The notes: generated by a model from the letters alone, not told the origin. DNA of 64,000 nucleotides from Streptomyces sp. Ncost-T10-10d (GCF_900091955.1 NZ_FMDF01000120.1:48093-112092), one strand, 5' to 3'; shown: positions 23,548 through 32,935, counted from the stretch's first letter. Translations and numbers: made by a program.

Positions 23548-25031
23548 CGCTGCACTGCTCCTGTCCCGGGTTCCCCGGCCGGCTCCGGGGCGTCGTCACG
23601 ATGGATCCGTCCCGTCTGTGCCACCCGCTCCGGATGTCTGCGCAGCAGCACCGTCAGTACAACGATCCCGATCAGCATCCAGACACCGACGACCGGACCG
23701 GCGTACGAGACGGGCGCACTCAGCTCGGAGACGAAGTCGAAGGCCGGAATCCCGGCGGCCGTCAGCAGCGCGGGGACGAACGCCGCTATGCCGAGTACCG
23801 GGAAGAGCAGATGGAGCACGGGATTGAAAGCGTCGCGCCGTCGGCGCAGGAAGTACCCGGCGCAGGCCAGATTCACGATGATGTACACACCGGTGATCAC
23901 CGTCACGATCACGGTGGCCAGCAGCACGAACGCGGTCACCGGGTCGTAGGCGAAACCCAGCCCGAGCGCCGCGCCGACCGCGATCACGAACTGCACGGCC
24001 ACTCCGGTGACGGGGGAGCGGCGGCGCGGATGAAGCCGCGCGAAGGCCCGCGGGAACACCCCGATGCGGCCGAGAGCGAACGCCGTCCGGGTCGACACAT
24101 TGGCGCACGCATTGGCGTTGGCCACGGTCGAGTTGACCACGGCGAGGAAGAGCAGCACCCAGAACAGCCCGAACGAGGCGCGGGCCACGCCTTCCCACGA
24201 TGCCGCACCCGAAGCGCCGAAGCCGGCGAACCTGTCGGGCCCGAAATACACGGACATCGCATAAGTGGTGAGGACGTACACCAGTCCGATGGAGAGTGCC
24301 GCGCCGAGCACCGCACGCCGCATCGTGCGCCGCGGGTCCTTCGTCTCCTCGGCGAGTGGTGCCGCGGCCTCGAAGCCGGCGAAGGCCAGCACGGTGTAGA
24401 CCGAACCGGCGAAGATACCGCTGATGCCGCCGAAGCCGTCCGCGGTATGCGAGGTACCGAACACCGACAGGGTGTTGTCCGAGCCTGCCTGACCGATGAG
24501 CAGCACGGCGAAGGCGACGAAGACGAGCACCTCGAAGATGCCGAGCACGGTTCCGAACCGGGCGGAGGCCCGTACTCCGAAATACCCGGCGAGCGCGATG
24601 ATCACCGCGCCCAGCAGCGACCACGGCCACCACAGGTCCGCCGGGTAGGACGACCACTCCTCGTGCAGGGTGCCCGCCGTGGTGAAGCCGAGCTGAAGAA
24701 GCAACAGCGCGGGCACCAGTGCCTCGACGAAGACATAGCCCCAGCCGACGAGAAAGCCGATGGCCGGATGCAGTCCCTGAGCCGAGTAGGTGGCTACCGA
24801 ACCGGCAGCCGGCAGACGGCGCGCCAGCTCCGCTACGCACGACGCGGTGAACAGGCAGGCGACCAGTGCCACCACCACTGACAGAGGCAGACTGCCGCCC
24901 GCGAACGCGGCGCCGGCCGGAATGGACGCGGCAATGGCGGCGGCCGGCGCCATCGCCGTGATGCTCTGGAAAAGAACTTCGCGCAGCCCGATGGCATCGC
25001 GTAACAGTCCGCTGCTCGAATCCCCCGACAC
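23544..25031 (-). CDS. APC-superfamily amino acid/amide permease, 495 aa
   Basis: The protein has about 12 membrane helices. It opens IGLREVLFQSITAMAPAAAI with the conserved first-helix substrate motif of the APC fold, followed by VCxLARRLPAAGS-like residues (VAELARRLPAAGSVATYSAQ) and helix 6 FAGFEAAAPLAEETKDPRRT. It imports a small nitrogenous compound across the cytoplasmic membrane. The four-base overlap with the formamidase/acetamidase gene suggests the substrate is an amide or a compound degraded to one. The C-terminus is a hydrophilic tail. The 5' flank (25032-25178) is probably its promoter. Confidence 0.85.
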   Translation of the reverse strand: MSGDSSSGLLRDAIGLREVLFQSITAMAPAAAIAASIPAGAAFAGGSLPLSVVVALVACLFTASCVAELARRLPAAGSVATYSAQGLHPAIGFLVGWGYVFVEALVPALLLLQLGFTTAGTLHEEWSSYPADLWWPWSLLGAVIIALAGYFGVRASARFGTVLGIFEVLVFVAFAVLLIGQAGSDNTLSVFGTSHTADGFGGISGIFAGSVYTVLAFAGFEAAAPLAEETKDPRRTMRRAVLGAALSIGLVYVLTTYAMSVYFGPDRFAGFGASGAASWEGVARASFGLFWVLLFLAVVNSTVANANACANVSTRTAFALGRIGVFPRAFARLHPRRRSPVTGVAVQFVIAVGAALGLGFAYDPVTAFVLLATVIVTVITGVYIIVNLACAGYFLRRRRDAFNPVLHLLFPVLGIAAFVPALLTAAGIPAFDFVSELSAPVSYAGPVVGVWMLIGIVVLTVLLRRHPERVAQTGRIHRDDAPEPAGEPGTGAVQR

Positions 25032-25178
25032 TCCGTGGCTCCCTTTGTCCGATGACCGGAAGGTGTTCTCCGATGTACGGCCGAGCGTCTCGCGCGCCCT
25101 ACCGTACGGGCGTCACGCGAGTGGTGGAAGACGGCACAGGCCTGAATTCGGCTGCGAGGGCGGGGGAAAGCCGCCGGA

Positions 25179-25280
25179 TCACGCCTGCGCGCCCGTTGCC
25201 GTCCCGGCGGCACACACCGTTCCGAGCAGGGCGAGCGGCAGGCCGACGGCAAGGGAACGAGGGACAACACGCGTGGACAT
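25179..25280 (-). CDS. 33-aa peptide consisting of little more than a signal peptide
   Basis: ATG 25280 has a perfect AGGAGG five bases upstream. The product is basic (MSTRVVPRSLAVGLPLALLG), then hydrophobic, and ends TVCAAGTATGAQA, an AxA signal-peptidase site almost at its last residue. Then comes TGA. It looks either like a secreted protein truncated by a nonsense or frame mutation or like a real tiny membrane or secreted peptide. The ribosome site makes translation likely. Function unknown. Confidence 0.45.
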   Translation of the reverse strand: MSTRVVPRSLAVGLPLALLGTVCAAGTATGAQA

Positions 25281-25380
25281 GAGGCCTCCTGAGGCACAAA
25301 CAGCCCGTGCGGCCACCAGATTCCGCCCTCCCCCTCGATGCACGGTCACCTCCAGTTGAACGCCAGGGCGGAGCGTGACG

Positions 25381-25418
25381 ACGGGCGGTGGCCGGACGTC
25401 CTGCCGGCCACCGCCCGT
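25381..25418. terminator. 15-bp perfect stem-loop terminator after the SWIM gene
   Basis: Arms 25381-25395 and 25404-25418 (ACGGGCGGTGGCCGG and its complement) enclose the loop ACGTCCTG. It lies 29 bp beyond the stop of the SWIM-domain gene on the minus strand. There is no T tract, which is common for terminators in high-G+C actinobacteria. The pairing is strong enough to act in both directions. Confidence 0.75.
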
Positions 25419-25446
25419 TCGCCGCCGATCGGCCCTGATGATGACC

Positions 25447-26817
25447 TCAGTCGTCGGACACGCTCGAGCCTCCCAGCGCCGCCGCCGGATCGTCATCCGC
25501 CGGACCTGCCGGAACCCAGCGCCCGCTCTCCTTGCGGTACGGCCACCAGCGCCCGTCCCGCCCGTACCGCAGCTGTACACCGTCTTCGACAGCGGTCCAG
25601 CGATTGCCCGCCGGCCGCAGCCGGGGCTGCTCGCCCTCCTCCCACGCCTCGGCGAGCCGGGCCCGGGCCCTGGCCAGAGACTGTGGATCCGGCGTCCACT
25701 CCTCATCCAGCACGGTGAGCGCAGCCGCCCCGCCGTACTGCCAGGCACGCACCGCCACATCGAGTTCGGCTCGCGGTCGCCCCGACCCGGCTGCCAGCCG
25801 TGTCGCGAGCCAGGACTCGGGCCGGGTGTTCGCAACCAGCCGCACGGCATCCTGCTGCGGTGTCAAACAGGTCGGCAGTGACTGCTGTTCATGGCCGGGG
25901 GAGAGAGCATCCGCCAGCATCCGGTGGGCGCGTGCCGCACTGTCCGTCGCCAGGAATTCCAGTACCGCCGGATCGACGCCGGGTTCCGGCTGGGTCTCCG
26001 TGTCCAGCGACTGCGCGGGGCCGGGCTCCGCGGGCAGGGGCGGGGGAGCGGGCAGCGGGGGCAGGATGTCGCGCGCGGCGAACGCCTCGTCCGCCCGTAT
26101 GCCGCGGTCCTTCGCCTTGGTGTCGGAGGCACCGGACCCGTCGGCGAGGGCGGCAGGGCCGAACGGCCCGTGACCCTCGGCGCGGGCCGCGATGCGTACC
26201 TGGAGTTCGTCCAGGAGCCGCCGCTCGCCGCGCCCCCGCATGAGCAGCAGGACGAACGGATCCTGGTCCAGCAGCCGCGCCACCTGGTAGCACAGGGCAG
26301 CGGTGTGCGGGCAGTGGTCCCACGCCTCGCAGGTGCACTCCGGGTCCAGATCGCCGATCCCCGGCAGCAGTTCCACACCTGCCGCCGCAGCGTCCTCCAC
26401 CAGGTGCGGCGGCATTTCGCGGTCGAGAAGCGCCGCAATGTGCCCCGGTGTGTCGACGGCCATGTCCAGGAACCGTTCCCATTCCGCCTCGTTCAGCTCC
26501 TGGAGGAGCACATCACTGCGGTACGTGGACGAGGCCCGGTCCCGGACGACCGCGGTGATCCGGCCGGGCCGTACGGAAACCGCACCGACCCGGCCCTCGC
26601 GGGCGAACCTCCGCCCCTTCTTGAGCTGTTCGCCGTCCAACGCGGTGTCCTCCAGAGCCTGCAGCCATGCCCGGCCCCACCAGGACTCCGCGAAGCCGCG
26701 GCCGTGCGCGGGCGGCAGTGCGGCGAAGGTACGTTCCTGTACCGGCGTCGGGGCATCGCTCCCGTCGCCTTCGTATCCTTCACGGTCGTATTTCCCGCTG
26801 TCGTATGCGTCGCTCAT
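25447..26817 (-). CDS. SWIM zinc-finger protein, 456 aa
   Basis: Residues about 175-205 hold ECTCEAWDHCPHTAALCYQV, the CxCx(n)CxH pattern of a SWIM zinc finger, thought to bind DNA or protein. The N-terminal half matches actinobacterial SWIM proteins (GFAESWWGRAWLQALEDTAL, GRVGAVSVRPGRITAVVRD). The C-terminal 200 residues are Pro/Ala-rich with Trp-containing segments (EEWTPDPQSLARARARLAEA). The start overlaps the stop of an SNF2 helicase gene by four bases. This conserved pair suggests a shared role in DNA-protein remodelling, but the pathway is unknown. Cytoplasmic. Confidence 0.85.
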   Translation of the reverse strand: MSDAYDSGKYDREGYEGDGSDAPTPVQERTFAALPPAHGRGFAESWWGRAWLQALEDTALDGEQLKKGRRFAREGRVGAVSVRPGRITAVVRDRASSTYRSDVLLQELNEAEWERFLDMAVDTPGHIAALLDREMPPHLVEDAAAAGVELLPGIGDLDPECTCEAWDHCPHTAALCYQVARLLDQDPFVLLLMRGRGERRLLDELQVRIAARAEGHGPFGPAALADGSGASDTKAKDRGIRADEAFAARDILPPLPAPPPLPAEPGPAQSLDTETQPEPGVDPAVLEFLATDSAARAHRMLADALSPGHEQQSLPTCLTPQQDAVRLVANTRPESWLATRLAAGSGRPRAELDVAVRAWQYGGAAALTVLDEEWTPDPQSLARARARLAEAWEEGEQPRLRPAGNRWTAVEDGVQLRYGRDGRWWPYRKESGRWVPAGPADDDPAAALGGSSVSDD

Positions 26818-29696
26818 CGCGTGCCCCCTCGCAGCTCCACCAGATCGGCCAGTTCCGCATCCGTCAGTTCGGTCAGCGCCGCCTCGCCCGAGCCGAGCAC
26901 CGCGTCAGCCAGCCCCTGCTTGCGGGCCAGCATGTCGGCGATCCGGTCCTCGATGGTGCCCTCGGCGATCAGCCGGTGCACTTGTACTGGCTGGGTCTGG
27001 CCGATCCGGTACGCGCGGTCGGTGGCCTGCGCCTCCACCGCCGGGTTCCACCACCGGTCGAAGTGCACGACATGGCCGGCCCTGGTGAGATTGAGACCGG
27101 TGCCGGCCGCCTTCAGCGACAGCAGGAAGACCGGGGCCTCTCCCGCCTGGAAGCGGTTCACCATCGCCTCCCGCTCCGCGACCGGTGTACCGCCGTGCAG
27201 GAACTGCGTGCGCACCCCGCGCGCCGCCAGGTGCTGTTCGAGCAGCCGGGCCATCTGCACGTACTGGGTGAACACGAGCACACTGGTGTCCTCCGTCAGG
27301 ATCGTGTCGAGCAACTCGTCCAGCAGCTCCACCTTTCCTGAACGGTCTTCGATCCGAGGCTCCTTCTCCTTGAGGTACTGCGCCGGGTGGTTGCAGATCT
27401 GCTTCAGGGCCGTCAGCAGCTTCACGACAAGGCCCCGCCGCGCGAAGCCGTCGGCGCCGGAGATCGCGGCCAGTGTCTCCCGCACCACCGCTTCGTACAG
27501 CCCCGTCTGTTCCGCCGTCAGGGACACCGTGCGGTCGGTCTCGGTCTTCGGCGGCAGCTCGGGGGCGATGCCCGGATCCGATTTGCGACGTCGCAGCAGG
27601 AACGGCCGCACCAGCGCGGCGAGCCGCTCGGCCGCAGCCGGGTCGCCGCCCTCCGCGGTCCGGGCATAGCGGGTACGGAAGGTGCCGAGCCGTCCCAGCA
27701 GGCCGGGCGTCGTCCAGTCGAGGATCGCCCACAGCTCGGACAGGTTGTTCTCGACGGGGGTGCCGGTGAGCGCGACGCGTGCCTGAGCGCCGATTGTCCG
27801 CAGCTGCTTGGCCGTTGCCGAGTACGGGTTCTTGACATGCTGCGCCTCGTCGGCGACCACCATGCCCCACCGGATCTCCGCGAGCTTCGCCGCGTCCAGC
27901 CGCATCGTGCCGTACGTGGTGAGGACGAACTCGCCGTCCGCCAGGTCGGCCAGGCTGCGCGATCCGCCGTGGAAGCGGCGTACCGGCGTACCCGGCGCGA
28001 ACTTCTCGATCTCCCGCTGCCAGTTCCCCATGAGCGAGGTCGGGCAGACCACGAGTGTCGGCCCTGCGGCCGATTCGATGCTCTGGCGGTGCAGATGCAG
28101 AGCGATGAGTGTGATGGTCTTGCCGAGCCCCATGTCGTCGGCGAGACATCCACCGAGGCCGAGCGAAGTCATGGTGTGCAGCCAGTTCAGGCCGCGCAGC
28201 TGGTAGTCGCGCAGTGTGGCGGTGAGCGCCGGGGGCTGACCGACCGTCTGCTGCCCGCCGGACTCCGGGTCGGCCAAGCGGCGGCGCAGCTGCTCCAGCC
28301 AGCCGGTGGCCCGGACGTCGACCCGACGGCCGCCGACCTCGGTGGAACCGGTCAGTACGGCTCCGAGCGCATCGATCGGGGTGACCTTGCGGTCCTGGGT
28401 CTCGCGGGCGCGCTGTGCCTCCTCGGGGTCGATCAGCACCCACTGGTCGCGCAGCCGCACCACCGGCCTGTTGGCCTCGGCCAGGCGGTCCAGCTCGGCG
28501 CGGCTGAGCTTCTGGTCGCCCAGTGCGAACCGCCAGTTGAACGTCAGCAGCGCATCGGCCGACAGGATCGGTGGCATGTCCGAGCCGGTGTGGACGAACC
28601 CCTGGTGTTCCTGACTGTCCCCGTCGTCGGGCGGACCGATCACCGCACGTGCGGTGAGCTTGCGGGCCAGTTGCTTCGGCCAGTGGACCTGGACCCCGGT
28701 CGCGGCGAGTGCCCGTCCGGTGGGGCCGAGGAGTTCGCCCAGCTCTTCGTCGGCCGGTTCGATGGAGTCGGGCACTGCGGCCGACAACAACGGAGTCAGC
28801 GGTGGCCAAACCCGGGCGGCCCGGCGTAGCGCCAGAAGGGCATCCATCCGGGCCCGGGGGCCGAAGGCGGCAGCGGTCGGCGCGGACCCCGCCCAGACTT
28901 CGGCGGCATCGGCCACCAGCGCCGGATCGCTGACGCTGTGGATCTGTAGAACAGCACGGAAGGAAGGCCCGGCGGTCGGCTCGTCGTCCTCGCCCGGAGT
29001 TGTCAGCCCGGACACCTCCATCCGCAGCGAGAGCCGGACGCCCGCATCGTGCCCGGCCGCGACATCGGTGGCCCAGGCCCGTTGACCGGGCAGATGCTGT
29101 GGTGCGTCGACGGCGAACGCCGGGCCGCCGGTGGCGAAGGCTGCGGCGGGGGTGCGCGGCAGGCCGTCCGCCACCGCGTCGAGGAACGCTCGCAGCAGCA
29201 GCTCGGGATCGGGCAGCAGCACGGGCTGCGCGGTTCCGTCGATCGGCACCGCGTGGGCCAGGGGCGGCATCGAGGCCGCGAGGGTACGGATTCGCGACTG
29301 ATCGTCGGCGGTCAACGGCCCGGCCCGCCAGGCGTCGTGGTCCGTCGCGCTCAGCCCTGGCAACAACAAGCCACGGGCGGCGAGTTGCAGGGCGAGCAGC
29401 GCCGCGGCACCCCAGAACGCGGCGGCGCCGGAGGCATGCGTCGAGGCCCGCGCCCGCGTCAGTACGGGCAGTGCGTCCCGGACCGGAAGCAGCAGCGCCG
29501 GTACGGCGTACGTTCGCGCGTCGGCGCCGACGACGGTCAGCTCCTCGACGGAACCGGGACCATCGGGCGGACTGCTGCCGTCCGGACACCAGAAGGCGAT
29601 ACGGCCGGTACGGGAGGGGTCCGCGGGCAGGAAGACCACGGAGCAGCTGGAGAGTGCGGAGATCTCGGAGAGCGTTGCCGCAGGGAGCCTGTGCAC
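26814..29696 (-). CDS. SNF2/Rad54-family DEAD-box helicase, 960 aa
   Basis: An HepA-like SNF2 ATPase. Motif I is GCLADDMGLGKTITLIALHL and motif II is VVADEAQHVKN. Motif III is VALTGTPVENNLSELWAILD, and motifs V-VI are LNLTRAGHVVHFDRWWNPAV and AQATDRAYRIGQTQPVQVHR. The N-terminal 450 residues contain the SNF2_N-associated region found in bacterial members. It uses ATP to translocate on double-stranded DNA and displace proteins such as RNA polymerase. GTG 29696 is the apparent start; a GAGG lies somewhat far upstream, so the start is uncertain. Coupled to the SWIM gene by ATGA overlap. Divergent from the desaturase gene. Confidence 0.9.
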   Translation of the reverse strand: MHRLPAATLSEISALSSCSVVFLPADPSRTGRIAFWCPDGSSPPDGPGSVEELTVVGADARTYAVPALLLPVRDALPVLTRARASTHASGAAAFWGAAALLALQLAARGLLLPGLSATDHDAWRAGPLTADDQSRIRTLAASMPPLAHAVPIDGTAQPVLLPDPELLLRAFLDAVADGLPRTPAAAFATGGPAFAVDAPQHLPGQRAWATDVAAGHDAGVRLSLRMEVSGLTTPGEDDEPTAGPSFRAVLQIHSVSDPALVADAAEVWAGSAPTAAAFGPRARMDALLALRRAARVWPPLTPLLSAAVPDSIEPADEELGELLGPTGRALAATGVQVHWPKQLARKLTARAVIGPPDDGDSQEHQGFVHTGSDMPPILSADALLTFNWRFALGDQKLSRAELDRLAEANRPVVRLRDQWVLIDPEEAQRARETQDRKVTPIDALGAVLTGSTEVGGRRVDVRATGWLEQLRRRLADPESGGQQTVGQPPALTATLRDYQLRGLNWLHTMTSLGLGGCLADDMGLGKTITLIALHLHRQSIESAAGPTLVVCPTSLMGNWQREIEKFAPGTPVRRFHGGSRSLADLADGEFVLTTYGTMRLDAAKLAEIRWGMVVADEAQHVKNPYSATAKQLRTIGAQARVALTGTPVENNLSELWAILDWTTPGLLGRLGTFRTRYARTAEGGDPAAAERLAALVRPFLLRRRKSDPGIAPELPPKTETDRTVSLTAEQTGLYEAVVRETLAAISGADGFARRGLVVKLLTALKQICNHPAQYLKEKEPRIEDRSGKVELLDELLDTILTEDTSVLVFTQYVQMARLLEQHLAARGVRTQFLHGGTPVAEREAMVNRFQAGEAPVFLLSLKAAGTGLNLTRAGHVVHFDRWWNPAVEAQATDRAYRIGQTQPVQVHRLIAEGTIEDRIADMLARKQGLADAVLGSGEAALTELTDAELADLVELRGGTR

Positions 29697-29991
29697 AGCG
29701 ATGCCGAATTCCTCAAATTTGACTAGTGGGGTCGGGTCGCCGAGGGTACTCCACCGATGCGCACCGCCGTGAGCGGAACCGCCGTGATCCAGCTCACTTT
29801 CGGATCGCTCGGCCGCCCCGTTCGGCCGCTGGGTACGACTGCGCGTCGCGCGCCCAGAGGTGTAGCCAGCACCCCCCTGGAGGGAGGGGGCTTGCCCCCG
29901 TAAATCCCGGGTGGTGGCGCCATGGTTGCCACACCTCCGGTCACCGTACGTTTCTACAGGTCAGCGCAGCTTTCCAGAGACCGGAGACCCC
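29697..29991. promoter_or_regulatory. 295-bp divergent intergenic region
   Basis: This separates the minus-strand SNF2 gene and the plus-strand desaturase gene and must contain promoters for both. Several G- and C-tract inverted repeats occur around 29870-29900 (for example CCCCCTGGAGGGAGGGGG). No clear operator was identified. GGAGA near 29983 is the desaturase ribosome site. Confidence 0.4.
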
Positions 29992-31071
29992 ATGCCCCAG
30001 GCCGTAGCCACCGCCGTGGAAGGCACCCGTGACGGTGCGGGAAGTGCAGTAGGTGCCGGTGGTACCGGAATCGCCCAGAGTCAGGGAAGCGACTTCGCGC
30101 CCCTGCTGCGCGCGGTCAAGGGGCAGGGACTCCTGGAGCGGCGCACCGGCTGGTATGCGATGGGCATCGCCGCCAACCTGGTCGCACTGGGTGCCGTGGT
30201 CACCGGCATGTTCCTCCTCGGCAACACCTGGTGGACCCTGCTGCTCGCATTGCCACTGGCGATCTTCTGGTCCCGCACCGCGTTCGTCGGACACGACGCC
30301 GGACACGCCCAGATAACCGGCGACCGCAGGGCGAGCCGGGCCATCGGTCTGGTGCACGCCAACCTGCTGCTCGGCATGAACGAGGCATGGTGGAACGACA
30401 AACACGTACGCCACCACGCCAACCCCAATCACATCGACAAGGACCCGGACGTCGGCGTCGGCGCCCTGGTATGGACCCAGAAGCAGGCCGCCCAGCGTGA
30501 AGGCTTCGCCCGCTGGCTCACCCGTAACCAGGCCCGGCTGTTCTTCCCGATGCTGCTCCTCGAAGGCATCGCGCTCAAGATCTCCGGCTTCCAGTACCTG
30601 CGGCAGCAGCCCGCCCGGGAACGCACCCTCTCGGCACTGCTCCTGGTGGCCCACCTCGGTCTCTACGCATCACTGCTGCTTACTGTCATGTCCCCGGGGA
30701 AGGTCGTCGTCTTCGCACTCGTGCACCACGCGCTGTTCGGGCTCCACCTGGGTATGGCCTTCGCACCGAACCACAAGGGCATGGAGATGCCCGATCCCGA
30801 CGGTGACCGCTGGGGCCACCTCCAGCGTCAGGTACTCACCTCGCGCAACGTACGCGGCGGCGTCCTCACCGACTGGTTCCTCGGCGGGCTCAACTACCAG
30901 ATCGAGCACCACCTCTTCCCGAGCATGCCCCGACCGCATCTGCGCCTGGCACAGCCCATGGTGCGCGCTCACTGCGAGGCGCTCGGCATGCCGTACACGG
31001 AGACCGGACTGATCGAGTCCTACCGGCAGGCACTCCAGCACATGCACGAGGTCGGCGAACCCCTCAGGTGA
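29992..31071 (+). CDS. membrane fatty acid desaturase, 359 aa
   Basis: The three histidine boxes of front-end/acyl-lipid desaturases are present: HDAGH in RTAFVGHDAGHAQI (about 100), HVRHH in WWNDKHVRHHANPNH (about 137), and QIEHH in LNYQIEHHLFPSMPRPHL (about 304). Between them lie pairs of membrane helices. These residues bind the di-iron centre that inserts a double bond into membrane lipid acyl chains using O2. ATG 29992 is chosen because of the GGAGA site just upstream; the longer frame from 29911 begins with unlikely sequence. The gene ends with the charged tail typical of the family. Followed by a small membrane-protein gene. Confidence 0.9.
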   Translation: MPQAVATAVEGTRDGAGSAVGAGGTGIAQSQGSDFAPLLRAVKGQGLLERRTGWYAMGIAANLVALGAVVTGMFLLGNTWWTLLLALPLAIFWSRTAFVGHDAGHAQITGDRRASRAIGLVHANLLLGMNEAWWNDKHVRHHANPNHIDKDPDVGVGALVWTQKQAAQREGFARWLTRNQARLFFPMLLLEGIALKISGFQYLRQQPARERTLSALLLVAHLGLYASLLLTVMSPGKVVVFALVHHALFGLHLGMAFAPNHKGMEMPDPDGDRWGHLQRQVLTSRNVRGGVLTDWFLGGLNYQIEHHLFPSMPRPHLRLAQPMVRAHCEALGMPYTETGLIESYRQALQHMHEVGEPLR

Positions 31072-31155
31072 GGACTTCGGCCGGCTGGAACCGATGGGCG
31101 GGCACAGGCGTTCTCACAGCAGGAGCGGCCTCGGGCCGCGAAGGAGGCGTGGACG

Positions 31156-31338
31156 ATGTCGAACAGCGCAAAGATCGCCATCGGGGGAGTCGTTGCGGCA
31201 GTCATCCTGATGCCGTTCATCGGATTCTGGCTGTCGCTGCTGGTCCTGATCGGAGTTCCGACGGTCGCGTATCTGCTGCTGGATCCCAGTCAGCGACGCC
31301 GGCTCCGCAGGATCACCCGCAAGGAAATAGGCCGCTGA
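31156..31338 (+). CDS. small membrane protein, 60 aa
   Basis: ATG 31156 follows GAAGGAGG. The sequence has two hydrophobic segments (IAIGGVVAAVILMPFIGFWL and SLLVLIGVPTVAYLLLD) and a basic tail (QRRRLRRITRKEIGR), so a two-helix hairpin in the membrane with a cytoplasmic C-terminus is likely. I do not recognise a named family. It lies between the desaturase and the MOSC gene, with 4 bp to the latter, so it may be co-transcribed with it. Confidence 0.65.
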   Translation: MSNSAKIAIGGVVAAVILMPFIGFWLSLLVLIGVPTVAYLLLDPSQRRRLRRITRKEIGR

Positions 31339-31342
31339 CCAC

Positions 31343-31753
31343 ATGCTGAAACAGGGGTATTCCGCAGCGAGCGGGACAGTGACCGTGGTGAGCAGGAACG
31401 AGGAGTATTCCTTCACCAAGCCGAACCGCCGGAGCGTCACCGTCGCTCCGGGCGATCTCGGAGAGAACCTCACCACCAGCGGTGTCGATCTCCTCGCCCT
31501 GCCCGTCGGTACTCTGCTGCACCTCGGCAACGAGGCGGTTGTCGAGGTCACCGGCCTGCGCAACCCGTGTCTGCAGATCGACAACTTCCAGGACGGTCTC
31601 GTCAAGCGGGTCGCGGGCCGGGACGAGACGGGCCGGATCGTGCGCAAGGCCGGGATCATGGGCATCGTCACGGTCGGCGGAGTCGTCCGGCCGGGCGACC
31701 CGATCGAGGTCGAGCTGTCCGTCGGGCCGCATCGGGCGCCGGAGTGCGTGTAG
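31343..31753 (+). CDS. MOSC-domain protein with an apparent internal deletion, 136 aa
   Basis: MOSC domains bind sulfur or a pyranopterin-molybdenum ligand at a conserved Cys, present here in TGLRNPCLQIDNFQDGL. The beginning GTVTVVSRNEEYSFTKPNR and the part from VAPGDLGENLTTSGVDLLAL onwards fit the family well. The roughly 45 residues that normally join them (the GVEGDxHxGxTVKHRS region) are missing, without loss of frame. Family members are typically about 180 residues. The protein may be inactive or misfolded. ATG 31343 follows the small membrane gene by 4 bp. Family identity is secure; the deletion is judged from memory of homologues. Confidence 0.75.
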   Translation: MLKQGYSAASGTVTVVSRNEEYSFTKPNRRSVTVAPGDLGENLTTSGVDLLALPVGTLLHLGNEAVVEVTGLRNPCLQIDNFQDGLVKRVAGRDETGRIVRKAGIMGIVTVGGVVRPGDPIEVELSVGPHRAPECV

Positions 31754-31846
31754 TCCGGATCGGGTCCGAGACGGAGCTGGGCCGCGCCTTCGGTCGGGTG
31801 GCCGATGATCGACTGTCGGTCGGCTGCCGAGTACCGGCAGCCGCGC

Positions 31847-32935
31847 TCAGCTCGGCCGTACTGCGAGCGCGTCCAGTGCCTTCAACAGACCGGGCAGTTG
31901 CGTGCCGCGCCCGACCGGCAGCACCTCGCCCGGTTCCTCGTCCAGCAGGATGAAGGCGATGTCATCGGTCCTGGCGACCAGCGACCAGCCGGGGCCGTCG
32001 GCGCGCAGCATCCGCGCGTCGCCCGTGGCGAAGGAAGACCGGACGCGGCCGGGTGGCGGCGGGGTGTCCACATAGGCACGCGCCTGCGCGAGCGCCCGTC
32101 GCACACCGGGGTGCCCTGCGGACGGTGTCTCCTTCGCGGGGTTCTCGGCGTTGGCGTCGGACCCGTCGCTCTCGACCTCGATCTCGACCGCGGCTCCGGT
32201 GTCGGCCTCGCCCGCGCCTCCAGCCGCAGAGTCGGCCTCGACGTCCACCTCAGCTTGACGTTCAACCTTGGCTGCAGCGTTGGCCTCGTCGTCGTTCTGG
32301 TCCTTGCCCTCAGGCCCGGCAACGGCGTCGGCACCGTCCTTCTCCACGCCGACGTCGACGCCGCCCTCGCCCCCGGCACCGTCCGCCCCGACCGAAGTGA
32401 TGAAGGCCGTCTCGTCATCGATCTGCTCGCGCCAAGCCACCCACTGGTGCGCTATCTCGTCCGCACCCATGCGCCGCTGGGCCGGCCCCCACGACTCCGT
32501 GTCGGGCGGGGCCAGCGGCGCCGGATCGGCGCCCTCGGCCTCCGGGTCCGGCAGCGGATCGTGCGGGGCGGCCACTCCCGGAGCGGCGACTCTTACAGCG
32601 AGGGGCCAGCCGGGCAGCGCGCAGACCACCGAACGGTCGTCGGGGGAGAGGTCGTACTCCATTCCGCAGTCCCAGGCCGCGATCGCGACAGCGACCAGCG
32701 ACACGTCCTCGACGACGACGGTCCAGCGCGCACCACTGCCGTCCTGGCCGAGGACCAGCCCGTATCCCTCGTCGTACGGTTCGAGGGCGAGTGCCGCACA
32801 CGCAGCGGGGTAGTCGTCACCGAGCACGCTCGGGAACTGCGCAGGTGTCAGCAGTACCGCGGTGAGCACATACAGTGCATCGTCGTCGGCGGCTGTGTCG
32901 CTCGTCCCGGCCACGGCACCCTCCTCGTCCGTCAT
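31847..32935 (-). CDS. hypothetical protein, 362 aa, with an acidic low-complexity centre
   Basis: ATG 32935 (MTDEEGAVAGTSDTAADDDA) is preferred over the longer frame from 32992. Residues about 20-130 form a compact domain (ALYVLTAVLLTPAQFPSVLG, RWTVVVEDVSLVAVAIAAWD) and residues about 275-360 form another (GWSLVARTDDIAFILLDEEP). Between them is a long Glu/Asp/Ala-rich, probably disordered linker. There is no signal peptide or membrane helix. I recognise it only as a Streptomyces hypothetical; function unknown. It faces convergently into the MOSC gene. Confidence 0.65.
   Translation of the reverse strand: MTDEEGAVAGTSDTAADDDALYVLTAVLLTPAQFPSVLGDDYPAACAALALEPYDEGYGLVLGQDGSGARWTVVVEDVSLVAVAIAAWDCGMEYDLSPDDRSVVCALPGWPLAVRVAAPGVAAPHDPLPDPEAEGADPAPLAPPDTESWGPAQRRMGADEIAHQWVAWREQIDDETAFITSVGADGAGGEGGVDVGVEKDGADAVAGPEGKDQNDDEANAAAKVERQAEVDVEADSAAGGAGEADTGAAVEIEVESDGSDANAENPAKETPSAGHPGVRRALAQARAYVDTPPPPGRVRSSFATGDARMLRADGPGWSLVARTDDIAFILLDEEPGEVLPVGRGTQLPGLLKALDALAVRPS

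Noticed and set aside
26905..29589. 894-codon second minus-strand frame within the SNF2 gene
   Set aside because: Out-of-frame shadow rich in Arg, Gly and Pro; the SNF2 helicase motifs are in the other frame.
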